From Xanthobacteraceae bacterium (GTDB taxonomy: Bacteria; Pseudomonadota; Alphaproteobacteria; Rhizobiales; Xanthobacteraceae): DNA of 63,801 bases. Location: the NCBI GenBank assembly GCA_024508855.1, contig JANINJ010000007.1, positions 1 through 63,801 on the forward strand, read 5' to 3'. The notes beneath the pieces were generated by a model that did not search any database, was not told the origin of the DNA, and saw nothing but the letters and a program-made list of their open reading frames with translations. Position 1 is the first letter of the stretch. Each line of letters begins with the position of its first letter. Shown here piece after piece: positions 1 to 8,253 of the stretch. The position numbers were made by a program, and so were the translations under genes.

Positions 1-158
1 CACGCCAAGCCAAAGGCTCCGGTCCAGCGCTGATCGGCGACGTTAAGTCGTGCCCCAAGGATCACGTGCCATTGTCGGGCGTGCGACCTAACCTGGGGGG
101 CTGGTTGAAAACGCCATCGCATTCTCGGTAGCTTTTCAGCTTTTAGAAATAAACGCTT

Positions 159-191
159 CCGTCATGGCCGGGCTTGTCTCGGCCATCCACG
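159..191. repeat. REP-like palindrome, copy 1
   Basis: A short palindromic unit with arms of the type ATGGCCGGG/CCCGGCCAT around a small loop (here one arm carries CTCGGCCAT). Near-identical units occur at 27425-27454 and 28085-28114, always outside genes. It lies just past the 3' end of the MAPEG gene, where such intergenic repeats usually sit. Whether it is mobile or a transcript-end structure cannot be told from sequence. Confidence 0.6.
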
Positions 192-223
192 TTTTCCCGG
201 CGGCAGCGCAATATGTCGCGACG

Positions 224-691
224 TCATGGACGCAAAGCAACAACGAGCGTCCAGCAACTCATAAAGATTAGGATCAGAGAACCCACCGTCCAGAGTGTTG
301 CGCGCGTATCGTGAGTCCTTGCTGTGAAATAGGCCGCGAAATGCAATAGCCGCGAAGCCACGTAACCATACAGCAGCCATCGGGCGAGCGCGATTGATGG
401 CTCTGTCAAGATGAAGAGAAATCCAGCAACCAGGAAGAACGGCAGATTTTCGAGATCGTTTAGCTGAATTCGCCGGATGCGATCCACATATTCATTGGGT
501 GCCAGTTGTTCGGAGCTCGGATGGGGGTTGAGGACAGTCTTCTTGATGTCCTCGGGTGAGCGAAACCCGCCTCTTACCTGCATCATGCGAACAACCGTCA
601 ACCACGACATCATGACAGCTTTGAGAATCATGATGCAGGCAGCGACCGCATAAGTACTAAAAAGCGGATTCTGAAAGCTGAGCTTGTCCAT
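224..691 (-). CDS. MAPEG-family membrane protein
   Basis: A 155-residue protein with about four hydrophobic segments. Its N-terminal half has the MAPEG hallmarks: a first membrane helix, then a loop with RGGFRSPED, and an ERxxRxxxNxxEN-like stretch, seen here as VDRIRRIQLNDLENLPFF. The family holds glutathione transferases and small membrane proteins of unknown role, so a substrate cannot be given. The start at 691 (MDKLSF) is preferred over a longer frame beginning at 730, because the extra residues look non-coding and the family starts close to the first helix. The gene stands alone and ends next to a REP-like palindrome. Confidence 0.8.
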   Translation of the reverse strand: MDKLSFQNPLFSTYAVAACIMILKAVMMSWLTVVRMMQVRGGFRSPEDIKKTVLNPHPSSEQLAPNEYVDRIRRIQLNDLENLPFFLVAGFLFILTEPSIALARWLLYGYVASRLLHFAAYFTARTHDTRATLWTVGSLILIFMSCWTLVVALRP

Positions 692-853
692 GGTGCTTGG
701 CCTTCGTTCTGCTCGGTCATTCAACCACACAGAAGCGAGGGTCAGCTAGGGGCTGAAAGTCCGCTCGGAGTAATTTTCGACGGTTTCGGTGGTGATTGTC
801 GGCTGGCTGCGCGGGGACGACGGCCGTGGAGTTTGCTCTTCGCCAGAAGATTT

Positions 854-2896
854 CTAGCGCTGCTCCGGTTGCGCGGGTTGTTGCTGTTGCGGCGGCTGTT
901 GCTGCGGAGCCTGCGCAGGGTCGAGCGGCTCCTGGATGACCTGAGGCACGATGGCATCGAGGCGTAGCACCGAGACGGCTGCGGGCAGCGTCGCATCTGC
1001 CATCGCAGCATGCCCTTCCGCGGTCGGATGCACGGCGCCGCCATAGACCGCCGAAAGCACGCCCCATGTCGCATCGTGCAGGTCGGAAGGCTGGGCTGCA
1101 GTGGGCAGACCTTGCGGATAGGTCATCGCGGCGAAGTAGCTGTCGTTGGCATCGCGGATCCAGCGTGCGCGCGGCAGATAGGCGCGGAATTCGCTGGCGC
1201 CGCGGCCACACGCCATCGGCTGCGAGGCGGCCGCCACCAGATCGTTGACGAAACTGTCGCCCTTGGCCGAGAAGCAGGCCTGATCGAATTCGGGATCTTT
1301 CGGCCCGCGCGCGCAGAAGCCGTGATCGGCGAAAGCAGTCTGATGCGCATCGACGAAGGTCATGCGATCGCCGCCCGGATCGCGGCACAACACGCCCGAT
1401 TGACACAGCGCCAGCGCCTTCAGCCCGGGCAGGAATTCCTTCTGCACGAAGCCTGCAACATTATTGAGACGCTTTGGATCGGCATTGAACGACGGATGCA
1501 CGTCGAATCCGGCACGGCCGCCGGGGCAGGGCGCGCCGTTGAGCAGCGCGGGATTGGCGTACGACACATAGATGACATGCGACATGTCGCCGACCAGCGG
1601 TTTGAGGGCGTTGCGCAACTTGGTGAAGCCGCGCGGCAGATCGTTGGTCAAGGCTTCGCGTGCATCGTCCACTGAACTCAGCACGCCGCTGCGCTTGAAG
1701 ATTTCGCGCTCGGTCGGACTGTCGACGATGACGTTGGCGACCAGCCCCGAGAAATTGATGTCGTTGGCGCCGATCGACAGCAGCACGAGGTCGAGCTTAC
1801 GGTCGGGCTGCCGCCGCTTGGCCGCAGTCACGGCATCGCGCAGTTCGGCGAGTTGCGCGTTGACCTTGCCCTGGCAATCGACGCCGGATTTGGTGACGAG
1901 GCATTCGCGCGCACGCTGGGTGCCGAACAGGCCGTCGGCGATGGTCGCGCCGGTGCAGGCCAGCGGCAGATAGGTGACGGCGATGTGCGGATACTGCACG
2001 GCCAGCGCGATCGCAGTGCGGGTCTGGTAGCTGTAGAGCGAGCGGTGGCAGGCCGGATTGAACCAGACCGCGCTATCGCGCTGCCAGGCCTGGATCTGGC
2101 CGCCCGAACCGCAGGCGCGGCCGCCCTTGTAGCCGGCGCGGCTGGGGCGGAAATATTCGCTGCCCGGTCCGCCGAGATAGGACTGGAAACAGAATCCCTC
2201 GTCGGAAAGCGCAATCTGCCGATCCGGATTGCCTTCGCCCGATGCGACGGAATCGCCGAGTCCTGCGATGAAGATATCGCGTACGGCGATTTCGGTGGAA
2301 ACGCGTTGCGCTGCCTCGGCGCCGCTGGAGACATCCACGGTGGCGACGGTGGTGCGGCCGTAGGCGACGCGCAGGTTGATCGGCTCGACGCAGTCCAGCG
2401 TCGACTGGCGCGGGCCCTGGCCGTCGTCGAAGGTCCATGCGCAGGTGGCGCCGACCGGAATGGGGCCGGCAAGACGGACGGTGACTGGATGGTCGGCCGG
2501 CGTCAGGTAACTTTCCTTGGTGCCGTCGCGGGTGCAGGGCTCGCTGACGCGGCCGGTGCGATCGATGCACAGCCGGTTGACGGCGTTGCGTGCCCAGCCA
2601 CGGCCGTCGCTCTGAACCTCCAGCGCGTCTTCGGCGGCTAGGATGCTGCCGTTGCGCAGCGCCTCGGCCTGGAGCTGGAAATCGCGCTCCTCGCGAAACA
2701 GCCGGAACCGGTTGCGGACTTCCCATACGATTTGCAGCGACGTGTCCGTGGTGGCGGGCTGCGCTGCGGGCGCCTGTTGTGTTGCCGCCGGCTGAGCCTG
2801 CGCGGGCGACGAGAACATCATCGCGACAACCAGCGGCAGGGCGGCCATCGCCGAGGCGAGAGAGAGCAACCGGGATTTCGACTGTGCTGCGATCAT
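854..2896 (-). CDS. Secreted SGNH/GDSL-type hydrolase
   Basis: A 680-residue protein with a Sec-type signal peptide (about residues 1-35, ending AQA). The SGNH blocks are visible: GLGDSVASGEG with nucleophile Ser216, SIGANDINFS with the block III Asn378, and a C-terminal HPTAEGH that supplies the catalytic His. The family hydrolyses esters of lipids or sugars, and the substrate here is unknown. An N-terminal domain of about 170 residues precedes the catalytic part. The tail is Pro/Gln rich, a low-complexity linker seen in envelope proteins. The ATG at 2896 is chosen because it opens the signal peptide; the open frame further upstream is Arg/Ser-rich shadow sequence. It lies 58 bp downstream of the UPF0104 gene on the same strand, so co-transcription is likely. 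Confidence 0.8.
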   Translation of the reverse strand: MIAAQSKSRLLSLASAMAALPLVVAMMFSSPAQAQPAATQQAPAAQPATTDTSLQIVWEVRNRFRLFREERDFQLQAEALRNGSILAAEDALEVQSDGRGWARNAVNRLCIDRTGRVSEPCTRDGTKESYLTPADHPVTVRLAGPIPVGATCAWTFDDGQGPRQSTLDCVEPINLRVAYGRTTVATVDVSSGAEAAQRVSTEIAVRDIFIAGLGDSVASGEGNPDRQIALSDEGFCFQSYLGGPGSEYFRPSRAGYKGGRACGSGGQIQAWQRDSAVWFNPACHRSLYSYQTRTAIALAVQYPHIAVTYLPLACTGATIADGLFGTQRARECLVTKSGVDCQGKVNAQLAELRDAVTAAKRRQPDRKLDLVLLSIGANDINFSGLVANVIVDSPTEREIFKRSGVLSSVDDAREALTNDLPRGFTKLRNALKPLVGDMSHVIYVSYANPALLNGAPCPGGRAGFDVHPSFNADPKRLNNVAGFVQKEFLPGLKALALCQSGVLCRDPGGDRMTFVDAHQTAFADHGFCARGPKDPEFDQACFSAKGDSFVNDLVAAASQPMACGRGASEFRAYLPRARWIRDANDSYFAAMTYPQGLPTAAQPSDLHDATWGVLSAVYGGAVHPTAEGHAAMADATLPAAVSVLRLDAIVPQVIQEPLDPAQAPQQQPPQQQQPAQPEQR

Positions 2897-2954
2897 GCCG
2901 TGTTTCAACGTCAAGGGTGAGGCGGAAATAAGGGAGATCACCCAGCCGTCGCGA

Positions 2955-4031
2955 TCATCTTCCCGGCACCTGTCCACGTCGGGGCGTGCCGGGATGGACG
3001 GATTGCGGAAGCGGCGTGGCGCCGTCGTGGCCGTTCGACTTGCGGCGCATCTGCCACGGCCGGACGACACTGAGCCAAAGCTCGCGCGTGCCCATGATGC
3101 TGATGGCGATGGTGAACGGAATGACGAAATAGAGCACACGGAATACAAGCAGCGTCGCCACCAATTGTTCCTTGCCGAACTGCGGCAGCGCCACCAGCAT
3201 CGCGGCATCGAACACGCCGAGACTGCCCGGCGCATGGCTGGCGAAGCCCAGCAGGGTCGCCAGAATGAACACCACCGCCAGCGACAGGAAATCGATATAG
3301 GGCGTCGCCGGCATCAGCAGATACATGGCGAGCGCGCAGAAGCCGAGATCGACGATGCCGATCAGTATCTGCAGCAGCGTCAGCCGTCCGCCCGGCAGCA
3401 CCACCTTCCAGCCGTTCTGGCCAAGCTCGCGGCGGTTGTCGCCCTTGGCGATCCAGATCAGGTAGATCACGATTCCGGCGACGCAGCCGATCCCGATCAG
3501 CCGGTTGATGGCGCTGGGCAACAGATCCATCATGCCCGCGGCATCCGGATGCACCGTCATGCCGATTCCCAGCACGAAGATATTGCCGAGCCAGAACGTC
3601 AGTCCGGAAATGAAACAGATCTTGGCGACGTCGATGGCGGTCAGGCCGTAGTCGGAATAAATCCGGAAACGGATCGCGCCGCCGGTGAACACCGTCGCGC
3701 CGATATTGTGCCCGATCGAATAGCTGGTGAAGCTCGACAGCGCCGCGATCCGGTACGGCACATGCGTGACGCCGAGCGTACGCAGGGCGAAGAAATCGTA
3801 GAACGTGAGCGTGCAGAACGCGCCGACCACGCACAGTGCGGCGAGTGCGATCTGGCCGGGGGATTTTTCCGTCAGCGCCACCAGGATGACGCTGCTGTCG
3901 ACGCCCTTGAGGGTGCGGACCAGCGTCATGACGGCGAAGCCGATGATCACGAGGCTCGCAACGACGCCCAGCCGTTTCCAGCCGATCCGCTCCTTGAAGC
4001 CACGCTGGAGCGTGGTCAACAGTCGATACAT
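2955..4031 (-). CDS. UPF0104/YbhN-type integral membrane protein (LPG-synthase TM-like)
   Basis: A 358-residue polytopic protein with about eight hydrophobic helices, matching the transmembrane half of lysylphosphatidylglycerol synthases (UPF0104). Typical blocks are a GHNIGATVFTGGAIRFRIY stretch near residue 110 and a GFASHAPGSLGVFDAAM stretch near residue 260. The soluble transferase domain of full MprF is absent, so lipid aminoacylation should not be assumed; stand-alone members are putative membrane or lipid transporters. It is followed on the same strand by the SGNH hydrolase, and an array of four 12-bp repeats lies 67 bp upstream of its start. Confidence 0.8.
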   Translation of the reverse strand: MYRLLTTLQRGFKERIGWKRLGVVASLVIIGFAVMTLVRTLKGVDSSVILVALTEKSPGQIALAALCVVGAFCTLTFYDFFALRTLGVTHVPYRIAALSSFTSYSIGHNIGATVFTGGAIRFRIYSDYGLTAIDVAKICFISGLTFWLGNIFVLGIGMTVHPDAAGMMDLLPSAINRLIGIGCVAGIVIYLIWIAKGDNRRELGQNGWKVVLPGGRLTLLQILIGIVDLGFCALAMYLLMPATPYIDFLSLAVVFILATLLGFASHAPGSLGVFDAAMLVALPQFGKEQLVATLLVFRVLYFVIPFTIAISIMGTRELWLSVVRPWQMRRKSNGHDGATPLPQSVHPGTPRRGQVPGR

Positions 4032-4468
4032 TCGTCCTCCCGGAGGGGTGCGAACAAGCCGAGAGCCGAACGGGCCGACCGGACGTCAGTGGCTGCCAAG
4101 TGACCTATCAAGCGACTTATGAAGTGACTCATACGTAACTCATACGCGCAAAACCCATGTCGCGAACTTTGGTGTCGCGGAGACCCTTAAAACAAAACTC
4201 CGGCGTTGCAACCCACCCCGAACGGGGGATGCGGGCTGCGGACCGGAATTCTGGCCGTCACAAGACTTTCATATGGACTTGAAGCAAGATGGTGTGGCGC
4301 AAATCGGTCAGGGTGTGATCGTAATGCACCGCTCTACCGCCATATATAGGACGCAGCATGGGTGACGCCACGTCAAGATCGTTCGCGGCGGCAAGATGCC
4401 TCGCGAGGCGGATCGGCGCATCCATCCGGATATCCATTCAGGGCCGAATATCGTTGCGCGATATATGA
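4032..4468. other. Intergenic region with a tandem-repeat array
   Basis: No convincing gene was found in this 437-bp stretch between the start of the UPF0104 gene and the 3' end of the next membrane-protein gene. It holds the 12-bp repeat array at 4098-4145 and an AT-richer stretch near 4180-4200. It presumably carries the promoter of the UPF0104/SGNH pair. Confidence 0.5.
4098..4145. repeat. Four tandem degenerate 12-bp repeats upstream of the UPF0104 gene
   Basis: Four consecutive 12-mers read AAGTGACCTATC, AAGCGACTTATG, AAGTGACTCATA and CGTAACTCATAC. The shared core is roughly A-C-C/T-C/T-A-T, repeated at a fixed 12-bp step. The array ends 67 bp upstream of the minus-strand start at 4031, where a regulator-binding array would sit. 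No binding protein is known; an operator role is inference. Confidence 0.5.
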
Positions 4469-4906
4469 TTATGCCTTGCGAAGCGCGAAATGCGCGCCGC
4501 AGAACGCCAGCACGACGCCGAGACACAGCGCCGTCAACCCGGCCAGCACGCCGGAAGCGGTAGGAATCGCGCTTGGCGCCGAGGCCGCCTGACCGGCGGC
4601 GGCCGCCAGCAACACGCCGGTGACGACGAGGAATTGCCGCATTCGCCGCGGGATATGCCCCGATACCGCGCTATGCATCAGGGTCGCGGTGAAATAGCCG
4701 CCGCAGAAGCCCACCGTGGCGATCAGCCACCAGGCCAGCGCAGCCCCCGCCGGCACCAGCACGCGGGCGTCGTCGACGCGCCAAAGTCCGCCGAGATCGA
4801 GACCGAATCGCTGCCCCAAGACATGCACGGCGAGCGCAAGCAGCATGCCGCACATCATGGCGCCGGCGAGAATCAATCGACGCGGAAAGAGAATCGGTGT
4901 CGCCAT
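4469..4906 (-). CDS. Small integral membrane protein of unknown function
   Basis: A 145-residue protein with about four hydrophobic helices and no family I can name. The ATG at 4906 (MATPILFP) is preferred. An in-frame ATG at 4945 would add 13 charged residues and would start inside the sequence shared with the copy at 7518, which looks like upstream DNA. The gene faces away from a broken copy of the 7630-8232 gene. Before the EamA/MocR pair arrived, the two membrane-protein genes were probably neighbours sharing one divergent control region. Confidence 0.6.
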   Translation of the reverse strand: MATPILFPRRLILAGAMMCGMLLALAVHVLGQRFGLDLGGLWRVDDARVLVPAGAALAWWLIATVGFCGGYFTATLMHSAVSGHIPRRMRQFLVVTGVLLAAAAGQAASAPSAIPTASGVLAGLTALCLGVVLAFCGAHFALRKA

Positions 4907-4929
4907 CGGGGTTCCGTTGCGGGCGGCAT

Positions 4930-5114
4930 CGCGCGCTTGCGCCATGGCCGTTGCCTGTGGCTTACAGGATAAACGTCAACGAGGGTGCAGGCAAACGGCC
5001 GCATTCCACAACAGCGGATGAGGCGCCGGCCTCCGGCACCAGCTACAAGGCATCGCTGATCGGGATGGACAGTTCGACCTGACCGATGACGGCCTATCGT
5101 GGCGCGTCAGCGAC
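4930..5114. repeat. Left copy of the long direct repeat flanking the EamA/MocR pair
   Basis: This stretch repeats 7518-7765 in the same orientation. The first about 70 bp are almost identical (GCGCTTGCGCCATGGCC, then CTGTGGCTTACAGGATAAA). About 50 bp present in the right copy are missing here. Similarity then resumes through GGCGCCGGCCTCCGGCACC to about 5114. Differences include a 6-bp in-frame indel and mostly third-position changes, which suggests the right-hand part is old coding sequence. Confidence 0.85.
5005..5114 (+). pseudogene. Truncated 5' copy of the 7630-8232 membrane-protein gene
   Basis: It encodes a recognisable start of the downstream gene (APASGTSYKASLIGM) and then loses frame: after GGGATGG, four bases of the intact gene's CCCAGCAGTTC are absent. 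The rest of the gene is missing, because sequence beyond about 5107 belongs to the 3' end of the minus-strand EamA gene. It is a remnant left by the event that placed the EamA/MocR pair here. Confidence 0.7.
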
Positions 5115-5973
5115 CAGCGAACCGCTTGGCACCGGCCACACAAGCGACGACGATCATCGTAGACGCAATCATAGTCCAGGCGATCGGTTCGCCAAGGAAA
5201 AATGCCGCCAGCAGGAACCCGAAGAAAGGTTGCAGGAGCTGCAGCTGGCCAACGCCGGCAATCCCGCCTAACGCAAGACCGCGATACCAGAAAATGAATC
5301 CTATCATCATGCTAAAGATCGAGACATATGCGAGTCCGATCCAAGCGGGGGCTCCAATGTTGCTCCATGTATTGGGCGAGGTGAATAGCGTGATCGCCGT
5401 CATGATCGGCAAAGACAGCAACAGTGCCCATGAGATGACCTGCCAGCCGCCAAGGCGCCGCGCAAGCGTCGCCCCTTCTGCGTAGCCGAGGCCGCACACC
5501 AGAATTGCGCCAAGCATCAGAAGACCGCCTGCCAGCGTTCCACCTTCGCTTCCGTATAGCGCGAAGCCAGCGACGGTTGCCGCGCCCAAGACAGAGAAGA
5601 ACCAGAAGATGGGCTTCGGGCGCTCGCCTCCGCGCAATACGCCAAAGATTGCGGTTGCGAGCGGGAGTAACCCGATGAAAACGATCGAATGCGCCGCTGT
5701 GATGTGTTGAAGCGCGAGAGCCGTCAACAGCGGGAAACCAATGACACCGCCGATCGCTACAAGTGTTAGCGGAAAAATGTCGCGGCGCTTGGGCCACGGT
5801 TGGCGAAGCGCAAATAGGAAGACCGCACCCAGCAGCGCGGCAATTACCGCACGTGCGGATGTGAGAAACATCGGCGACAAATCCGCGACGGCAACGCGCG
5901 TGGCCGGTAGCGAGCCGCTGAATATGATGACGCCCAAGAGGCCGCTGCTCCAGCCCGCGGTCGCTCGTTCCAT
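5107..5973 (-). CDS. EamA/DMT-family exporter
   Basis: A 288-residue protein with about ten membrane helices in two EamA repeats. Typical blocks are the N-terminal IIFSGSLPATRVAV stretch, a first-half GGVIGFPLLTALALQHI stretch, and the second-half GLAYVSIFSMMIGFIFWYRGLAL and GQLQLLQPFFGFLLAAFFLGE stretches. DMT transporters export small metabolites such as amino acids; the substrate is unknown. The start at 5973 (MERATAGW) fits the family; the frame continues upstream but through the divergent control region. It diverges from a MocR-type regulator, the standard partnership in which the regulator controls the exporter. Base composition looks slightly lower in GC than that of its neighbours. 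Confidence 0.85.
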   Translation of the reverse strand: MERATAGWSSGLLGVIIFSGSLPATRVAVADLSPMFLTSARAVIAALLGAVFLFALRQPWPKRRDIFPLTLVAIGGVIGFPLLTALALQHITAAHSIVFIGLLPLATAIFGVLRGGERPKPIFWFFSVLGAATVAGFALYGSEGGTLAGGLLMLGAILVCGLGYAEGATLARRLGGWQVISWALLLSLPIMTAITLFTSPNTWSNIGAPAWIGLAYVSIFSMMIGFIFWYRGLALGGIAGVGQLQLLQPFFGFLLAAFFLGEPIAWTMIASTMIVVACVAGAKRFAGR

Positions 5974-6033
5974 GTGTCCTCGCTTTCCGGGCCACTGCAA
6001 TAGCGGTTTCCGTCTGGTGTGGGCAGGAACAGT

Positions 6034-6067
6034 TGGATACAGTTTCATTAAACCGTATGGATAAAGT
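6034..6067. promoter_or_regulatory. Candidate MocR operator: two direct 10-bp repeats
   Basis: TGGATACAGT at 6034-6043 and TGGATAAAGT at 6058-6067 differ by one base and start 24 bp apart, in the gap between the divergent EamA and MocR genes. Well-studied MocR regulators (GabR, PdxR) bind direct repeats in such gaps. The assignment rests on position and repetition only. Confidence 0.45.
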
Positions 6068-6112
6068 GATCCACACAGTGAGCCGGAGTCGACGGTGCGC
6101 AACGGAGAAGAG

Positions 6113-7501
6113 ATGACACGGACAGAAACACTGATGAGAGCTGTCCGAGCCAAAATCGCGAACAGAGCGCTCGGCCCTGGCGACCGCTTGCCATCGGTTC
6201 GTCGCTTCGCCCAGACCATGGATGTTTCGCCGTCTACCGTAGTCGAGGCTTACGATCGCCTGGTCGCCGAAGGCGTCATCCGTGCTCGGCGAGGCTCCGG
6301 CTTCTATGTGACGGGTGCTGACCTGCCACCGATGGCTTTGGCTGAGATGGGACCGTCGCGGGAACGCGATGTTGATCCCTTTTGGGTATCCAAGCAGTCG
6401 CTTGATGCCGACTCCTCCTTCCTCAAGCCTGGCTGCGGGTGGCTGCCGGCCGACTGGATGCCGAATGTCGCACTTCGCAAAGGATTGAGGGCGCTCGGCC
6501 GGGCTGACGACACATTGCTGTCCGACTATGGAAGCACGCGCGGTTCGCTCGCCTTGCGTCGACTGCTGCTCGGCCGGTTTGCGGATGAAGGCATTACGGC
6601 GACGGCTCAACAAATTATCCTGACGGCATCAGGTACGCAGGCGATCGACCTGATATGCCGTTTGCTGCTGCGGCCCGGCGATACTGTTCTGGTCGACGAT
6701 CCTTGCTACTTCAATTTTCAAGCGCTGTTACGCGCGCATCAGGCCAAAATCGTCGGCATTCCCTTCACGCTAGGCGGTCCGGACACAACCGCTTTCGAGC
6801 AAGCCCTGATCCACCAAGATCCCCGCCTCTATATTACCAACTCGGCCCTTCATAATCCGACAGGCGCGAGTCTCTCGCCGCAAACCGCGCATCGTGTGTT
6901 GAGCGCAGCGGCGGCTCGGGGATTGACGATCGTGGAAGATGACATTTTCGCAGACTTTGAGCCGGCCCCGTCGCCACGCCTTGCCGTCCTCGACGGCCTC
7001 AATCGCGTTATCAGGATCGGCAGCTTCTCCAAGACACTCTCCGCCTCCGTGCGATGCGGCTATATCGCTGCCCGGCCAGATTGGATCGAAGGACTGGTTG
7101 ACCTCCAGGTCGCGACAAGCTTCGGGGGGCCGAGCCCAGTTGCAACGGAGTTGATTGCGGGCGTTCTGGCGGGCGGCACCTATCGCAAGCATATGGATGA
7201 AGTGCGCCGACGTCTAACTCAGGCGAGGAAAGGAGCGATAGACCGGTTGAAGCCACTTGGTCTCGCTCCCTGGATCATGCCGCGCGGCGGTTTCTATCTT
7301 TGGTGCCGTTTGCCCGATGGTTACGATTCCGCCGTCATCGCGCGGCGTTGCATGGAGGAAAAAATCGTTCTCGCGCCGGGAAACGTGTTCAGCGTTTCTC
7401 AATCCGCGACCTCATTCCTCCGCTTCAATGTCGCGCAGCTCAACGACAGGCGAATCTTCTCGGTCCTCAAAAGGGCGATGGAGGAATATCGAGAGGGTTG
7501 A
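6113..7501 (+). CDS. MocR-type transcriptional regulator (GntR HTH plus aminotransferase-like domain)
   Basis: A 463-residue fusion. Residues about 1-75 form a GntR winged helix-turn-helix (GDRLPSVRRFAQTMDVSPST, then EGVIRARRGSGFYV). The remainder is a fold-type I aminotransferase domain with the PLP lysine in GSFSKTLSASVRCGY. Such proteins sense PLP or an amino-group ligand and control nearby transporter or amino-acid genes; EamA, its divergent neighbour, is the likely target. The ATG at 6113 is chosen because GGAGAAG sits just upstream; a GTG at 6095 would bury that site. The pair is bounded by long direct repeats, a sign of insertion as a unit. Confidence 0.88.
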   Translation: MTRTETLMRAVRAKIANRALGPGDRLPSVRRFAQTMDVSPSTVVEAYDRLVAEGVIRARRGSGFYVTGADLPPMALAEMGPSRERDVDPFWVSKQSLDADSSFLKPGCGWLPADWMPNVALRKGLRALGRADDTLLSDYGSTRGSLALRRLLLGRFADEGITATAQQIILTASGTQAIDLICRLLLRPGDTVLVDDPCYFNFQALLRAHQAKIVGIPFTLGGPDTTAFEQALIHQDPRLYITNSALHNPTGASLSPQTAHRVLSAAAARGLTIVEDDIFADFEPAPSPRLAVLDGLNRVIRIGSFSKTLSASVRCGYIAARPDWIEGLVDLQVATSFGGPSPVATELIAGVLAGGTYRKHMDEVRRRLTQARKGAIDRLKPLGLAPWIMPRGGFYLWCRLPDGYDSAVIARRCMEEKIVLAPGNVFSVSQSATSFLRFNVAQLNDRRIFSVLKRAMEEYREG

Positions 7502-7517
7502 ATTGCAGGGCGTAAAT

Positions 7518-7765
7518 TGCGCGCTTGCGCCATGGCCGCTGCCTGTGGCTTACAGGATAAACGTCAACACCGACCGAGGCAAACGGCCATGACGCCGAAG
7601 CCGATGCCGCCCAGCGAAAGGCCGTTATCTTGCCACCGCAGATTCACACGACCGCGGACGGGGCGCCGGCCTCCGGCACCAGCTACAGCTACAAGGCGTC
7701 GCTGATCGGGATGGCCCAGCAGTTCGACTTGACCGACGACGGCCTGTCGTGGCGCATCGGCGACA
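7518..7765. repeat. Right copy of the long direct repeat flanking the EamA/MocR pair
   Basis: This is the intact partner of 4930-5114. It begins 17 bp after the MocR stop and runs into the 5' part of the membrane-protein gene at 7630. It contains about 50 bp between CAAACGGCC and CAGATTC that the left copy lacks. The two copies have diverged by scattered substitutions, so the duplication is not very recent. Confidence 0.85.
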
Positions 7766-8232
7766 AGCAAAGCGTCTGGCCGTATGCCTCGATCGCCTCG
7801 ATTACGCTGTCGTATCGTCCGGTGTCGATGCAGTCGCGGCGCTTCCGTGCCGACATCGCCAACCAATCCGGCCAGCGGCTCGCGATCCTGTCGACGACGT
7901 GGCAGACCATTGCGCTGATGACGGCGCAGAACGAAAGCTACCGCGCGTTCGTCACGGCACTGCATCGGCGTCTGGCGCAAGCGGACAGCAAGGTCGTGTT
8001 GAGCGGCGGCATGCGGCCGTTGCCTTATGCGCTGAGCGCCGGCGTCCTCGCCATCGTCGCGCTGGCGGTCGCGGGGCTGCTGGTGCGCGCGATCACGACG
8101 GGCGCGAACGCCGGTGCGTTGTTTCTCGTCGCATGCGCTGCGTTGTTCGGCTGGCAGACCGGCGGCTTCATGTGGCGCAACAAGCCGCGCAGCTACACGC
8201 TCGAGGCGTTGCCGAAAGAACTGCTGCCCTGA
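7630..8232 (+). CDS. Membrane protein of unknown function
   Basis: A 200-residue protein with a soluble N-terminal half (about residues 28-125, strand-rich and PH-like in look) and two hydrophobic helices near residues 132-180. I do not recognise a family. The start is uncertain: TTG at 7630 gives the length used here, and an ATG at 7711 (MAQQFDL) gives 173 residues. Codon-like conservation with the broken copy at 5005-5114 upstream of 7711 (a 6-bp in-frame indel and third-position changes) favours a start before 7711. It faces the cytochrome gene tail to tail. Confidence 0.6.
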   Translation: MPPQIHTTADGAPASGTSYSYKASLIGMAQQFDLTDDGLSWRIGDKQSVWPYASIASITLSYRPVSMQSRRFRADIANQSGQRLAILSTTWQTIALMTAQNESYRAFVTALHRRLAQADSKVVLSGGMRPLPYALSAGVLAIVALAVAGLLVRAITTGANAGALFLVACAALFGWQTGGFMWRNKPRSYTLEALPKELLP

Positions 8233-8253
8233 CCGGCCATGACCGATACGTCA

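Noticed and set aside
1-33. Open frame at the left edge ending in TGA (product tail AKPKAPVQR)
   Set aside because: Ten codons are too few to show that a gene enters the window.
2897-3235. Longer N-terminus for the SGNH hydrolase
   Set aside because: The added residues are Arg/Ser-rich, overlap the 3' end of the UPF0104 gene, and would bury the signal peptide that begins at 2896.
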